Shown: positions 13,419 through 24,980, counted from the stretch's first letter. The stretch is 59,216 nt of DNA from Catenaria anguillulae PL171 (GCA_002102555.1 MCFL01000148.1:1-59216), one strand, 5' to 3'. Numbers and translations are program-made. The notes: a model not told the origin generated them from the letters alone.

Positions 13419-14168
13419 TCACAACCCACCGCTGTCTCGACCAATACCTGGCTGCTGCTGCTGCTGCTGTCTCAGCTGACCAGTCGACTTTGTCATCGAA
13501 GTAGCAGGCGCCCCGCGCAAGAACCCTGACATTTTAGCCAAGACTGTGCCGCCCGACATTGCCGACGACTGCCCCGACGTTGAACCACCTGCACTCCCAC
13601 TGCCGCCACTCGCCTCGCCAGGAAGCACCGTGGCGGCCTTGACCGACAAGGCGCTGTTGAGCGAAATGAAGCTCAGAAGCAGTTGTTCCGTGTACAGCGG
13701 CGAGGTATTGGTTGTTTGGCCAATGGCGTCCACAATGAGCGGCATGATGACTGCAAAGACCATGAGCAGCTCGAGTAAAATGTAGATGCTTGGATTGTAA
13801 AAGATCTTGATGGAGGTGAAGCGCTGCATCAACATGGTGTTTTGCCTCGCCTTGGACAAAAAGTACACGTCCGTGGCAATGGCGAGCGACGCGTACAGCA
13901 AGACACACACGAGGTTGGTTGGATGGTACACCCCCTTGAATAGTGGGTGGTTGCGGCCCCTGGCAGAGTTGAAGTCGGATTCGGCATAGGCGACGATTTG
14001 AGATATGCTGGAGACGGCACAAACGGCGGCATAGAGCGCAGTATAATACTTTTCCTTTTTCTTGTACGGGTTGAGGGGCTGGACAAGCGCGGTTGCACGA
14101 AGGAAGAGCAGGTGAGCAATGACGATGCTGAGAATCCTGGATGGGAGGCGGTCACGCGCATTTCTCAC
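13419..14168 (-). pseudogene. 5'-truncated tandem copy of the seven-helix protein
   Basis: This copy aligns along its length with the C-terminal part of the neighbour at 14533-15756: IAHLLFLRATAL, FNSARGRNHPLFKGVY, PTNLVCVLLYASLAIATDVY, KIFYNPSIYI, YTEQLLLSFISLNSALSVKA and LPGEAS, then a polyglutamine tract before the stop. About 150 residues carrying the first three helices are missing, and translating the 360 bases upstream in all frames shows nothing like them. The remaining reading frame is open. The first ATG (14168) adds ten residues unrelated to the neighbour. A possible splice acceptor (CATCCAG) sits exactly where similarity begins, so an exon could be donated from elsewhere, but I cannot find one. 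Most likely an inactive or domain-reduced duplicate. Confidence 0.65.
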
Positions 14169-14532
14169 TAGCCGGCATAGCTTTTGGTATCCTTGACCAG
14201 TCGTCGCACAACTATTGCTTTCTGTGTGACAATACGATATCTACGCTGAGCGCTTGAAACTGTGGACAACCCAGATCGAGGTATCCCTTCGCACTTGCCA
14301 AAATCCTTGAGAATTGTGTAACCGTTCTTCAAACGGAAACTCGATTCGGCCCCGCATTGGGTGCATTGACTATGTATTGACTGTATTCCTCACGTTTGTG
14401 CCGTGGGAACATGATCATATTCTAAATATCCACCGCCTTTATCACAACAACAACCGTCGACGAAACCCGCCGACATGAATTATATGGGGGAATCCAAATT
14501 CAGTTGATCTTCGAGTTCAAAACAATACCAGA
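14169..14532. other. Spacer between tandem paralogues
   Basis: 364 A/T-richer bases between the truncated copy and the stop of the full copy. I read the minus strand in all frames and found no trace of the missing helices and no other gene. Confidence 0.45.
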
Positions 14533-15756
14533 TCATGGTCCCGCATACCCCTTCCCACCAACACTTGGCTTCTGAGTAATCGGAGACAATGGGAACACAT
14601 TGTGCTGCTGCTGCTGCTGCTGTTGTGACGGATGGTGCGAGCCGCTCAACTTGTTCCCATACATGCCAGCGCCGCCAGGCAACGCAGGAGCAACCGGGTG
14701 CGCATACCCGCCCACCACGGTCCCGGCAGCCACACGACTGCGCACATCGAGCGTGGATCCCGACATCTTGGACATGATGTTGCCCGACGACGTCAAACCG
14801 GGCCCGGACCGCTGATCCCCACTAGTGCTTGCTTCGCCCGGCAAGAGGGTTGCGGCCTTGACTGATAGCGCACTGTTGAGGGAAATGAGACTGAGGAGGA
14901 GTTGCTCCGTATATGTTGGCGAGACATTGTTTGTTGTCGGGTCAATCGAGTCGATGATGAGTGGGATGATGACGACAAAGGCCATGACAAGCTCAAGAGA
15001 GATGTAGATCCTCGGATTGTAAAAGATCTTGATGGAGCTGAACCGCTGCTTGATGACTGGGTTTTGCTTGGACGTAGAGAGGAAGTATACGTCGGTTGCA
15101 ATGGCGAGCGACGCGTACAGCAAGACACACACAAGGTTGGTTGGACGGTACACGGACTTGAAAAGGACATGGTTGCGACCTCGGGAAGAATTGAAGTCAG
15201 TTGCAACGTAGGCCGAGATTTGGCAGATACTTGAGACTGCCCCGAGAATGGCATACACGATGGTGTACAGCGTTGCCTTGTCCTTGTATGCGTTGAGTGG
15301 CCGAATGAGTGCGGTTGCACGAAGGAAAAGCAAATGCGTGATGACGGTGGAATGGAGACGCTTAAGCAGGTTGATGGCAATGGCTGCGTAGACGAGGTAT
15401 GGCCAGTTGACATCGAGGATCCAGGATGTCATGGCAATCCAAATGAGAATGTCAGTAAGGATGCTGATTGCTGCACCGCCGAGGATGGCTGTTTGGAGCG
15501 GGCGACCCTTGTAGCGTTGGAGGACGGCATTGATGGTGGTGATGGTGCATAAGATGGAAGGTCCAGCAGTCATGAGGCCCGAGAGCCGACTGAGAATGAG
15601 AGATTGTGGGGCTGCGACAACAGGTGACGACATGCTTGAAGACGGAACGACTGAATGGCGGTGCGTCGGTGGGAACAGAAAGGTACGAAAAACTACTTGT
15701 CGCTGCACAGGTGGTTCTCTAGGGGCACATTCACATTTTGAATCAGGGGCAGTCAT
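14533..15756 (-). CDS. Orphan seven-helix membrane protein with polyglutamine tail
   Basis: 407 residues in one open frame, starting at ATG 15756; an internal Met at 15633 (MSSPVVAAPQ) is an alternative start. Seven hydrophobic segments can be counted. Segments 1-3 include ILCTITTINAVL, ISILTDILIWIAM and YLVYAAIAINLL. Segments 4-7 include YTIVYAILGAVSSIC, VCVLLYASLAIATDVY, LELVMAFVVIIPLII and LLLSLISLNSALSV. The N-terminus is predicted outside and the 120-residue tail inside, ending in a Ser/Gly/Pro-rich region with Q7. The topology is receptor-like, but no DRY, NPxxY or retinal-Lys motif is evident, so family and function are unknown. The tandem truncated paralogue shows that the family duplicates locally. 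No introns are needed, unlike most genes here. Confidence 0.7.
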   Translation of the reverse strand: MTAPDSKCECAPREPPVQRQVVFRTFLFPPTHRHSVVPSSSMSSPVVAAPQSLILSRLSGLMTAGPSILCTITTINAVLQRYKGRPLQTAILGGAAISILTDILIWIAMTSWILDVNWPYLVYAAIAINLLKRLHSTVITHLLFLRATALIRPLNAYKDKATLYTIVYAILGAVSSICQISAYVATDFNSSRGRNHVLFKSVYRPTNLVCVLLYASLAIATDVYFLSTSKQNPVIKQRFSSIKIFYNPRIYISLELVMAFVVIIPLIIDSIDPTTNNVSPTYTEQLLLSLISLNSALSVKAATLLPGEASTSGDQRSGPGLTSSGNIMSKMSGSTLDVRSRVAAGTVVGGYAHPVAPALPGGAGMYGNKLSGSHHPSQQQQQQQHNVFPLSPITQKPSVGGKGYAGP

Positions 15757-16925
15757 CCCACCCCAACTCGTCGTACAGTAACCACACTCTCACCACTCGT
15801 GCAGTGTCATGACATACGGTGTCATCTGCTCATCGAATAATCCGGGTGGCGGCTCCAAGCACAACGCCTTGGTTGCAGCTGGGTTTCGTTGTTCACACCT
15901 GTGCCCGGCTTGCTGTTTGTGGAGAGCTCATTGTACAAGGCGATGAGGACTTCCCCATAGCTCGCAGGCAGCAAGTGAATATCATCAGGGCCCATGACCT
16001 CGGTTCACATTACACTCATTGGCTGGACTTGAGTCCGAGGGGCTGGTGAGAATATACACTTGCAACGAGGAGAGCCAGCAGTCGACGCGACTTATCGCGA
16101 GAGACATACGTTGTTGAGTCAAGCCGATACGTAGTTCCCAACTCGCCACAATGTAATACCCATGCGCTGCGTAGCTGAATCGGAATTGATGAGGCCCCAT
16201 TCCCACTTCCCTCTTTTTGCCAGATGGCCACAGTGGCACTCTGTTTGCTGGTCTGCCATTTGATTGATTAATGCCAACGGCTCAACGGCTCCAAGTCTTG
16301 CTGCAGACAAGCACAAACAGCTGCCCCGAACTCTGCGCTCCCACGATCCCCGCTGTCCTGTGACTCTTGACTCGTTCATTCCAGTTTATGGCAAGTTCCA
16401 GAGCGACAACCTCAACGAGATATGTTGCCATGTGTTTTAACTATTCACCCGACACAGAATCAACACATTTCTTCGCGCCAGCTGCGAGCAACACGTTTGC
16501 ATGAGAACCCAGTGGTTTCTGGAAGAGTGTCTTCCTGTCGAGGAATGACATGCTCTGTCCCTACTAGATGTTTCGAGAGTTCATGGAATGGCGAGTTTCC
16601 AATGCAAGACATGATCTTGGATGCGTCAAATTCAGCTCGAACCTGCCGAGGACGCCGATGACAATAATTCGACCAGGCGCCTTCTGGTCTCTTCGGCGAA
16701 ATACATAGGGAGCGTGGTCAACAGTGCCTGGCAGCCAAGACACTCAAGCAGGAGTTGAATGATTCAAAGCCCAGTTCAGTTCACTGCCTCTTGGCGTTTT
16801 GTGAGAGCAGACATTTGGATATTCATAACAACAAATATGTCCTCTACATCTCGATGCACTCTATCCATGTCACTCCATGCCATTAAACCCACAGCAATAG
16901 CCACAAATCTTACCAATTGACGACC
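15757..16925. other. Intergenic, divergent promoters
   Basis: About 1.17 kb between the seven-helix gene and the tiny first exon of CHMP1. Open frames are short and unconvincing. No RNA gene or repeat was recognised. Confidence 0.4.
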
Positions 16926-17968
16926 ATGAGCAACCTTGAAAGTGTGTGTCCAAACCATCGCAACGTCTCCAGCCGGCGTCAGACTCTCGCGCTGGCGCTG
17001 CCGCTCCCGCTGCCGCCATCTCTCCATTCGATCCGTTGCTGTAGGCCATACTGAATTTCTTTGCATCGTGTATTGCCACTCTCCCGACGGGCTGCCATCG
17101 GTTTCTTGAAAACCACCAGAGCACCTCTTTCAACTCAAGGTTGATTTGTTTCCTCATCGAACGAATCGCTTGATCTAGTCTGCTTGCTCACTCGACGTGC
17201 CCCCTCGATCCCAGTTCACCACCAAAACGCTCCAGCGAAATGCACGCAAGTGCACAAAGGAAGAATCGGCCGAAAAGGCAAAGCTGAAAAAGGTGTGAGC
17301 ATTCGCGTCCCGGATTCGGTCGAGTTCTTTTTTTTTGCCACGTCGCTCATTCGCCCCTTTTCTTTGCACGACCAAACAGGCCATTCAGCAAGGCAATATG
17401 GAGGGCGCACGCATCTACGCCGCCAATGCCATCCGCAAAAAGAATGAGGGCTTGAATCTGCTGCGCCTGGCCAGTCGATTGGACGCAGTTGCAAGCCGTG
17501 TGCAAACCGCCGTGACGATGCGCCAGGTAACAGCAAACATGGCGGGCGTTGTCAAGCAGATGGATAAGGCCATGGCCGCCATGAATCTCGAACAGGTCCG
17601 TGTCTTTTTTTTTTTCTTGCCCTTCTGAGATTTCGTTTCTTTGCCCTCTGCGTCCGATGAATCCTGACCCTGTCGAACCTTGCTTGGGCTGGCAGATCTC
17701 AATGGTCATGGACAAGTTTGAACAACAATTCGAAGACCTTGACGTCCAAACACAGTACATGGAGGGTGCCATGGGCAACAGCACAGCCATGTCGACGCCG
17801 CAGGTCGAGGTGGATTCCCTCATGCAGCAAGTGGCCGACGAGCACGGTTTGGAGCTCAACATGGAGCTTGGCGCAAGCGTGCCTGCAACGAGTTTGGGAG
17901 CGACCGAGGCTGATTCGGTCAAGCAGGACGAGTTGACGGCGAGGTTGGCAAAGTTGAGGAATGCCTGA
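16926..17968 (+). CDS. DID2: ESCRT-III subunit CHMP1/Did2
   Basis: Regulatory ESCRT-III protein that recruits Vps4 and Ist1 to disassemble filaments on endosomes. The five-exon model (16926-16941, 17120-17139, 17215-17292, 17380-17595, 17696-17968) gives 200 residues, matching CHMP1 (about 196-204). The first two exons are only 16 and 20 bases. Joined across their introns they read MSNLEKHLFQLKFTTK, the expected N-terminal ESCRT-III helix, which no continuous frame supplies. Helices 2-4 follow ([36 protein letters not shown]). The C-terminal MIM1 helix [13 protein letters not shown] would bind the Vps4 MIT domain. Identity is very secure; the two micro-exons rest on splice signals plus conservation. 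Confidence 0.93.
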
Positions 17969-18228
17969 TTTGTTGTTGGTTGTGGCAAGGGTTGGTTGAG
18001 AATGCGGAGGGAGCACGCAACAGCGTGCCCTGTGTGTACATGCTGTCCATTTCTCTTCAGAACAATCACTTTTCATTCTTTTTCCCTTGTCACATTTCGG
18101 TATCGTTGGCTGGTATTGGCGTGATTTCGCCATTGACCTTGGGTTGATTGATGAAGGCCGCATGGCGGCAGTGAGTCACGACCACTTCCTCCATCGTCCT
18201 TCAATCGCAATGAAATCCAACGGCAACT

Positions 18229-20628
18229 ATGCAACGACGGCCCGAGCAATCAACACAGTGGCCGTATCCGCATGCCGTCCCACGGTGCTGCTCGCTGCCG
18301 ACCGCCATACCCACAGTCTCAAGGGTCACGGCCAACCTGCACAGAGCCACGTCGTGGTCCCCCAATCATCATCCTGCTTCCGCCCCGCCGCTCATGCCGG
18401 ACCGACCATTCCCACCACCGACTCAGGAACAACCCGAGCATGCGTCGCATCCCAGCGCTTCTGCCCGCGATGACAGTAGCGACGACGACTTTTGGGCCGT
18501 TGCTGCCTCACACCTTGTTATTGGGGAACTGAACCAACGGATACATGGCAAACGGCAGAACGGCAGCGCTGATGCCATTATGGCAGATGTGGACGACGAG
18601 GATGATGCGTTTTGGCAACTGGCCGCTTCACAAGACACTCCAATACCAGAATCTGCTCCAGCTGATCGCACCAGTGACTCGTCATCCATGGGCCGTGACG
18701 GCGTCAACGACGAACCGTGGGCCATTGCTGCGTACCAAGACCCGAGCAGCGAATCGAATCCAATTCTTGGCCGCTCTTCCCCACGGTTGGCAGCGCCCAA
18801 AGTGGACATGGCGGATGAGTTTGACGACGCTTGGTGGGCCGAGGCTGCGGACCAGGCTGCACTACTCGAGCTCGCATACGTGACACCGGCCACGACCCAG
18901 CTGCAGGCAATGGCCGATACTCCTGCTCCACGTGCCGATACACCCGCAGATGACGACGATTTCGACTTTGACGACGATGTCTTCTCGCAAACGGCTTGTG
19001 CATACGACCGAAAGCTTCGTCACATCAACACGCCTCCATCACAGGCAACTCAACCACCATCCGCAACTGCTGCATTGGCTGCACTCGAAACGCCGTCAAA
19101 ACCTCCACTTTCCACAACACCGCCGCCTGTCGATTTGCCGCCATTGACTGCTACAACGGTAATCAATCCCGACAGACCAACCAACCGGGCCAATGCTGAT
19201 TCTCAGTCACCAACAGCTCCTCCTCCGCTACGGTCCGCGTCATCCAGTCGCATTCTCATCCGCCCAAAACCCACCATTGTCGTTCCGTCTGCCAGCACGT
19301 CGGCCGGTGCCGGCCGCTCGACCAAGCGGAAAGGTAAAGCCAAGCGCAAGCTGTGGGAGCGACTGCCCCGTATATCACCCACGGATTTGTCGAGCGCCGC
19401 ATGGTGCGAAGTGCAATGGCTGTTTATGCGCACATATGGACGCGACGTCAATCTACTGCAGTCGATTGGGTGCAAGGTGGACGAGCAAGTGACCAAGCGG
19501 CTGGCTGCAGGAACCGACATTCACGCCAAACTCGAGCTGGAGCTTCATGATAAGGTGCAGGTCGAGGCACAGACCTATGAGGATCGAATGGCGCTCAAGT
19601 ACGTTCGAGTATACCTTGTCCACACGCCGTGACACGGGAATTGGAATCTGACGCCCTTGCTTCCGGGCAGGGTATTGGAAACCGTCTTTTGCCTCAACGA
19701 GCTCGTCACAAAGCGAATCACTCGAGAACTGCGTGTTGCTGGCATTCTCACGCACAACGCATCCGACACGCGCCTGTACCTTTCGGGTATCATTGACCAG
19801 CTTGAACTCCAACCCATTCCACCAACCTCGAGATCTGAGCCGCCACCAGCACCGACAAACGAGGCTTCTGCATCAATTACAGGCCCGGAATCACACCCAC
19901 AACCTCAGCCTCGATCTCGCATCGTGCTATCCGACAACAAGACCCGCCGCACCCGCTCCACCCCCACCCCAGCTCAAACGCGAACGACCTGGATCCAACT
20001 GGCGACCTACCACCGCCTGCTCACGGACCTCTTTGCCGGCGCCTTCCCACCGGAATCCCACCTCCAAGCACTGGATGCTCTGGGCGACCAGGCACTCTGT
20101 CCTGAAGTTGTCAACTATGTAAGCGGGTCGCCCGCGTTGCTCGGCCTCTTGCACGAGTTTGCGCCGAAGCTCGACAAGGGCATGTTGACGTTGCGCGAGA
20201 TTTTGACTGCTCAGCATGCCATTGCTACTAATCTGTTCAGCAATGTCCAAGTATCGACCACCGTGCAGGTGCATTACTTGGATCAAACGTCTGGCGACAA
20301 GTTTGCGACGGTGGAGCTGGAGCTCAATGCTCAAGAGTACAATGCATGGCTCGAGGACTTTTTGGGCATGGTTGTTGGGAAACGGGATCCAAAGGGTGTG
20401 GACGATATCGAGGATGCGGCGCTCAAGTGTGGAAATTGTGAGTATGCGCCGGCGTGTGCATGGAGGGAGGATAAGGATCAGGAGTTGCAGAGGCGAGCCA
20501 GAGAAGCCATGGTGTTGGCAAGGGCAACCTCGTCGGGTACTGCCTCAGCATCCGCGAGGATTAGTAGTGTCGTGATGAATCCAGCGCAAGAGGGGGACGT
20601 TGAGCCAGGTGCGCATATAGATATGTGA
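18229..20628 (+). CDS. EXO5: Exonuclease V (single-strand DNA exonuclease with Fe-S cluster)
   Basis: Two exons (18229-19598, 19671-20628) give 775 residues, clearly longer than typical EXO5 proteins. The catalytic half starts near ISPTDLSSAAWCEVQW, whose Cys is the first cluster ligand. It then reads GTDIHAKLELE, LNELVTKRITRELRVAG, DTRLYLSGIIDQLEL with an active-site Asp, and VLSDNKTRRTRS, the D-x-K of the PD-(D/E)XK fold. The last three cluster ligands are in LKCGNCEYAPACAWRED. EXO5 degrades or slides along single-stranded DNA during repair of cross-links or in mitochondrial DNA maintenance. The extra 360 N-terminal residues are acidic and contain about five copies of a short motif (DDDFWAVAAS, EDDAFWQLAASQ, NDEPWAIAAYQ, FDDAWWAEAADQ, DDDVFSQTA). 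An internal ATG at 18394 is an alternative start. Convergent with DRS1, 77 bases away. Confidence 0.92.
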
Positions 20629-20705
20629 GGACAATGATGCAAGTTAAATGTGTTTATACGTGTAAATTGTTTCCTACAAATGCAACAAAACAGGTCGTCA
20701 TGCCT

Positions 20706-23390
20706 TTACCGCCTCTTGCCACCGGCCTTCTTGCCCTGCTTGGATTTGTTTTTGATCTTGGCCATGGCCTTGCCCTTGCCACCTGTGGCCTTGGACTTCT
20801 TTGCCGATGAGGACGCACTCTTGCGACCTCCAGCCAAATCCGACTCGAATCCTTTGACTTTGCGCTTCTTTGCTGGCGGCTGCTGCCCGCCCAAACCCTT
20901 GGTTGCACCAGGCTCCATGACCTTTGCCAACCGCTGCGGGCGAGCCGACTTTTTCGCGGAGCGTGCAGCCGCACTCGCCGACCCAAGCGCCCTCTTATCC
21001 TCTTCATCCATCATCAACTTGCGCTTCTTGCGCCGCGACATGCCGTCGGTCGGAGCGTGCGGCATCTTCCTTGCCAATGCCGCGTCGGCAGCTGCCTTGA
21101 CCGACTTGTCCAGCCCCATATCCGCAGCCGACGCTTGCTTTGCGCGTTCGCGGTCCTTGTTGCTCTGGAACCACTCGCGCTTTGGGCGCGCCATGATCTC
21201 AGCCTTGTGATCCATCATGTTTTGCGCCTTGGTGAGCTGCTGCTCGGCCTGGCGCAGCTCACGCTCCTGCTGCTCCTCCTTAAGAATGGCGCGAATATCG
21301 TCCTTTGCATTCTCCACCTTGGCCGCATACTTGTCAAGAACCGTCGAGGGAATCACACGATGCTTGATTTGGTCGGCCGACGTGGCATTCTTGATGACGA
21401 GCCGCAACAGCTTGCGATCCGCCTCGCCCACCAGCGACACGGCTCGGCCACCGCGGCCCGCACGCGCGGTACGACCCACACGGTGCAAGTACTGGACATG
21501 GGTCGAGGGCACATTGTAGTTGATGACGGTTTCAATGCCCTTGATGTCAATACCACGGGCCGCCAAGTCGGTCGCGAGCAAGAAATCCACGTTTCCGTCG
21601 CGGAACTGCTCGAGGGCATCCAAGCGCTGCTCCTGCGTCAAATTGCCGTGCAACTCGGCCGCGCGAAGGCCGTGCAACCCAAACAACACCTTCATCTGAT
21701 GTGCGGAAACCTTGGACTTGAAAAACACAATGCATTTCGCCTTGAATGTGCGCGAGCAAAGCGCAAGCAAGATGGCGGGCCGATCTTCTTCGCGTTGTGG
21801 GCGCACACGGATGAATTCTTGGATGAGGCGGTGCGAGGTGGCTTGGCGCGAGTCGATAAACAGGCGCACGGGGTGCGTCAGCGACATGCGAATCAGCTGG
21901 TCAATGTTGTCCGTCATGGTGGCGGAGAAGAGCATGGTTTGGCGAGACCGCGGCGTGTTTTTCACGATTTCATTGAGCTCATCGGCGAACCCATCCTCGA
22001 GCATACTGATGACACACACAAGGGAAAAGGTGAGTGAGGATACACAAGCACAACGAAAGCAAAGGGAACCAAGCATTGCGAGCGTACCGATCGGCTTCGT
22101 CCATGACCAAAATCTCGATCGTGTCCAAGGTAAACGACGACGAATTGTGAATGAAATCAATCAACCGACCGGGGGTTGCAATCACAATATCCGGCCGCTT
22201 CTTCAGCTCGGCCTCCTGCTGCTTGACATTCAACCCACCGACCGCCAGGGCAATTGTAATGTCGGTGAACTGTGCCACCTTTGTGGCCACCGAATGACAT
22301 TGGATGGCCAATTCACGTGTGGGCGTCAAGACAAGGACGCGCGACACTGGGTTTGCCTTGGGCCGGTACAGTAACCGCTCGAGGATCGGGATCATGAACG
22401 CGAGCGTTTTGCCCGAACCCGTCACGGCACCACCCACAATGTCTTTGCCCATGAGCGCGAGCGGGATGGCACGTGCTTGGATAATGGTCGGGGCAGTGAA
22501 GCCGAGGCGGGACAAACCTTTGATGACGGGACGCGAGAGGTTCATGGAGCCAAAGGTGGTTGGGAGATCATCTTGGTCGGGTTCGGCAACATCTTCAAAA
22601 AAGTCGGCTTTGCGCTTTTCTTCCCGCTGTCGATGCAAAAGCCATTCCATGAGCAAGCGTAAAGGAGGGACAAACGGAATGAAGAAGTAGAAGAAGAACC
22701 ACGGCATACCATCTCGCGTTCACGGACCACATCCTCATCATCGTCATCGTCGCTCCCGGACTCTTCCTCGTCACCCGAACTCTCGCCATCCTCACCACTC
22801 TCCTCGCTTTCGTCTTGCCCGTCCACATCCATCTCATCGTGATCCCCGTCCCGCTTGCGCCCCTTGTGCTCTGCCTCTGCCTCTGCATCCACCATGATCT
22901 CATCGCCATCCTCCTTATCCTCCTCCTCCTCTTGTGCCTCTGCCGGCTTGACACGCTTGGCAATCTTGTCATCAATCGACGTGTACATGACACTGCGCTG
23001 CCTGAGCTTTGCCCGCGCATCCGTGAAATCCCACGCGTGCACAACGCCCCCAGGTCCCACCGTGTCGAGCGAAAAGGTAAAGTCGGGGTTGAGATCCGTG
23101 GACGTGCCGCGCTTGTTGGTGTTGTGCTCCTCGTCCTCCTCGTCCGATTCGGCACTTGCCCCCTTCTTCTTCTTCTTTAATGCAGCAGCAGCGGCACTGC
23201 CCTTTTTTTGCTTCTTTTGCTTTGTTTGCACGATCCGCTGGGGCTCTTCGTCAGAGTCCGAGTCGAATGTTGGGATCGAGGTATCGTCATCGTCGTTGAT
23301 GGTGCCTGGGCCAAAGGCGTCAAAGCGCGGTGGGGGTGTCATGGTGTTGGTTTGATTGTCGATGTCGGTGGTGCGTTGCGTTGCGTTCAT
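20706..23390 (-). CDS. DRS1: DEAD-box RNA helicase DRS1/DDX27
   Basis: Nucleolar ATPase needed for 60S ribosomal subunit maturation. Three exons (23390-22710, 22626-22088, 22005-20706) give 839 residues. An acidic N-terminal half with long Asp/Glu runs and a basic KQKKQKK patch precedes the core. Core motifs in order: [14 protein letters not shown] with the Q motif TIIQARAIP, motif I AVTGSGKT, Ia PTRELAIQ, Ib TPGRL, II DEADR (split by intron 2), [27 protein letters not shown] and [12 protein letters not shown]. The tail has a coiled coil ([17 protein letters not shown]), [14 protein letters not shown], which is typical of Drs1, and a Lys-rich nucleolar signal. The earliest ATG is used; a second at 23342 ([11 protein letters not shown]) is equally plausible. 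Confidence 0.95.
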
Positions 23391-23753
23391 TCACATTGGC
23401 AATGTCTACAGAATCCTTGGGAATCAAGTCGAGCAAAGTCGAGCAGGATGCCACGAATGTGCAATGCGAGGCGTGGATGCATCACGCAGAGTCACGTGAC
23501 TGGTCTCTAAAGGAACATTCAAAGACATCTCACGTCGTAGGCAAATCGCAAAGCACCAGGCCATAAACGTATTAGATTCAGGATTCTATTGATTTGACCA
23601 CAAGTGAACGCAAGGTATGATGATTGAAACGGACAGAAACAAAAAGAGCAGTAGACGGGTAACAACCCAAGAATCAAAGCAATCGCCCACAACGGATGAC
23701 AAGGTGAAACAACAACTTGAACGAGGAACGGGACCGGCCCCATTACGCCAACC
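23391..23753. other. DRS1 promoter and 3' flank of the next gene
   Basis: 363 bases, no gene seen. It should carry the DRS1 promoter and the 3' UTR of the upstream minus-strand membrane protein. Confidence 0.4.
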
Positions 23754-24980
23754 TCAACACCACCTGCCCCCTGCCGTCCACTGTGCCTCCCTGCGCATCA
23801 CCTGCAACTCGACATAACTGCACAGCGCCGCATAGATCTGGACCAGCGTGGCCACAAGCCATAGCACCATAAACGCCGACGTGAATGCCAAAGCGAATTC
23901 TCTGGGAAACACCCAAATCATGAGACTGGACGTGACCAGGTTCCACAGTACGTGCGCAATGGAAGCAAACGTATACACGGCCCACAGGCGGTGCGAGCGG
24001 CGCACCAGACCTAGGGCGCCGCACGTGACGCCAATCAGGATGGCAAACGAGAGCACGATGGATTCAGTGATGGTGAGGCCGCGCAAAAAGGCGAGCGAAT
24101 CGCGTGTGAGTTGTGACGGAGCCGATGTATCTGTGAAAGATGTACCAGATGGGGTGAGCGGTCACGGTGGTTGACTTGTACAAGCAAGGGCTCAGTCACA
24201 GATGTGGATTGGACGTACTGTAGAGGCTCGCAAATGGGCCCTTGTTGGGCAACAAAAAGTGAATACCATCCACCAGCAGCACCAAGTGCGTCACGAGGGC
24301 AACACCAATGTACACGCCCAATCCCGCACGCAAGTTGGCACCACACAACAAGTGCGGCGACAGGGTGGATGCCCACGAATGCGACGTGATTTGGTCAGTC
24401 ACACCATCCGCATCTGGGCCAGGCGCCACCTCGTCATCGTTCCTTCCCGACGATGGTTCCTTTGGTGGTGCGCCGGCAGCCACCACCGTGTACGGTAAAA
24501 GCGGTCATGCTCGAGCGACCCGCGAGCGAGTCTGGCCACCGACGCGGCGCTATCAACCCCGCCAGCTGCCAACGGCGAAAATTTGGCTTGCACGTCGTCC
24601 TCGGCGGTCCCAGAGTCGGCGGGCCGGAGTGCTGGTGGTGCTAGGTGGCTTGCGGGCGAGTTTGCACGCGACGTGTTGGCGGATCGCGCGTCTCGGTCGC
24701 TCCCATCGGCCGCCGTGTCGTCAAGAGGGACAGACATGAGGGTAGCTGCATGGTCGTCTTGTGTTGCGCAAAAATGCCTCGCGGGTGCATGTTGCGCGTG
24801 TGGCGCAGGAGGAGCAATGATGGGCGCAAGTGGGATGGGATCGGGCGAGGGTGCATGTCGGGTCAGGGGTGGCAGGTACGTGCGTGTGGGGGCATGCACT
24901 GGCGGCACTGCATGGCCATGGTGTTGGTGGTTCGGGGTCGAGTTTGGAGGGGTTGGGGCTGGGTGGGAGTGGGCGGACAT
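23754..24980 (-). CDS. Orphan four-helix membrane protein with His/Pro-rich leader
   Basis: Three exons (24980-24494, 24413-24219, 24130-23754) give 352 residues. The first 175 residues are low-complexity and rich in Pro, His and Ala (SAHSHPAPTPPNSTP, HHGHAVPPVHAP), presumably cytosolic. Four helices follow: GVYIGVALVTHLVLLVDGI, ESIVLSFAILIGVTCGALG, FASIAHVLWNLVTSSLMIW and FTSAFMVLWLVATLVQIYA. The intron 24414-24493 is deduced from the donor GTACAC and acceptor GCCCAG; without it the frame shifts. The joined sequence FYHADGVTDQI flows naturally. Overall shape resembles the protein at 3134-4046, but I see no shared motif. Function unknown. Confidence 0.65.

Noticed and set aside
21057-22037. 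A 326-residue plus-strand open frame inside the DRS1 region
   Set aside because: It is antisense to the helicase core; the minus strand carries all DEAD-box motifs.
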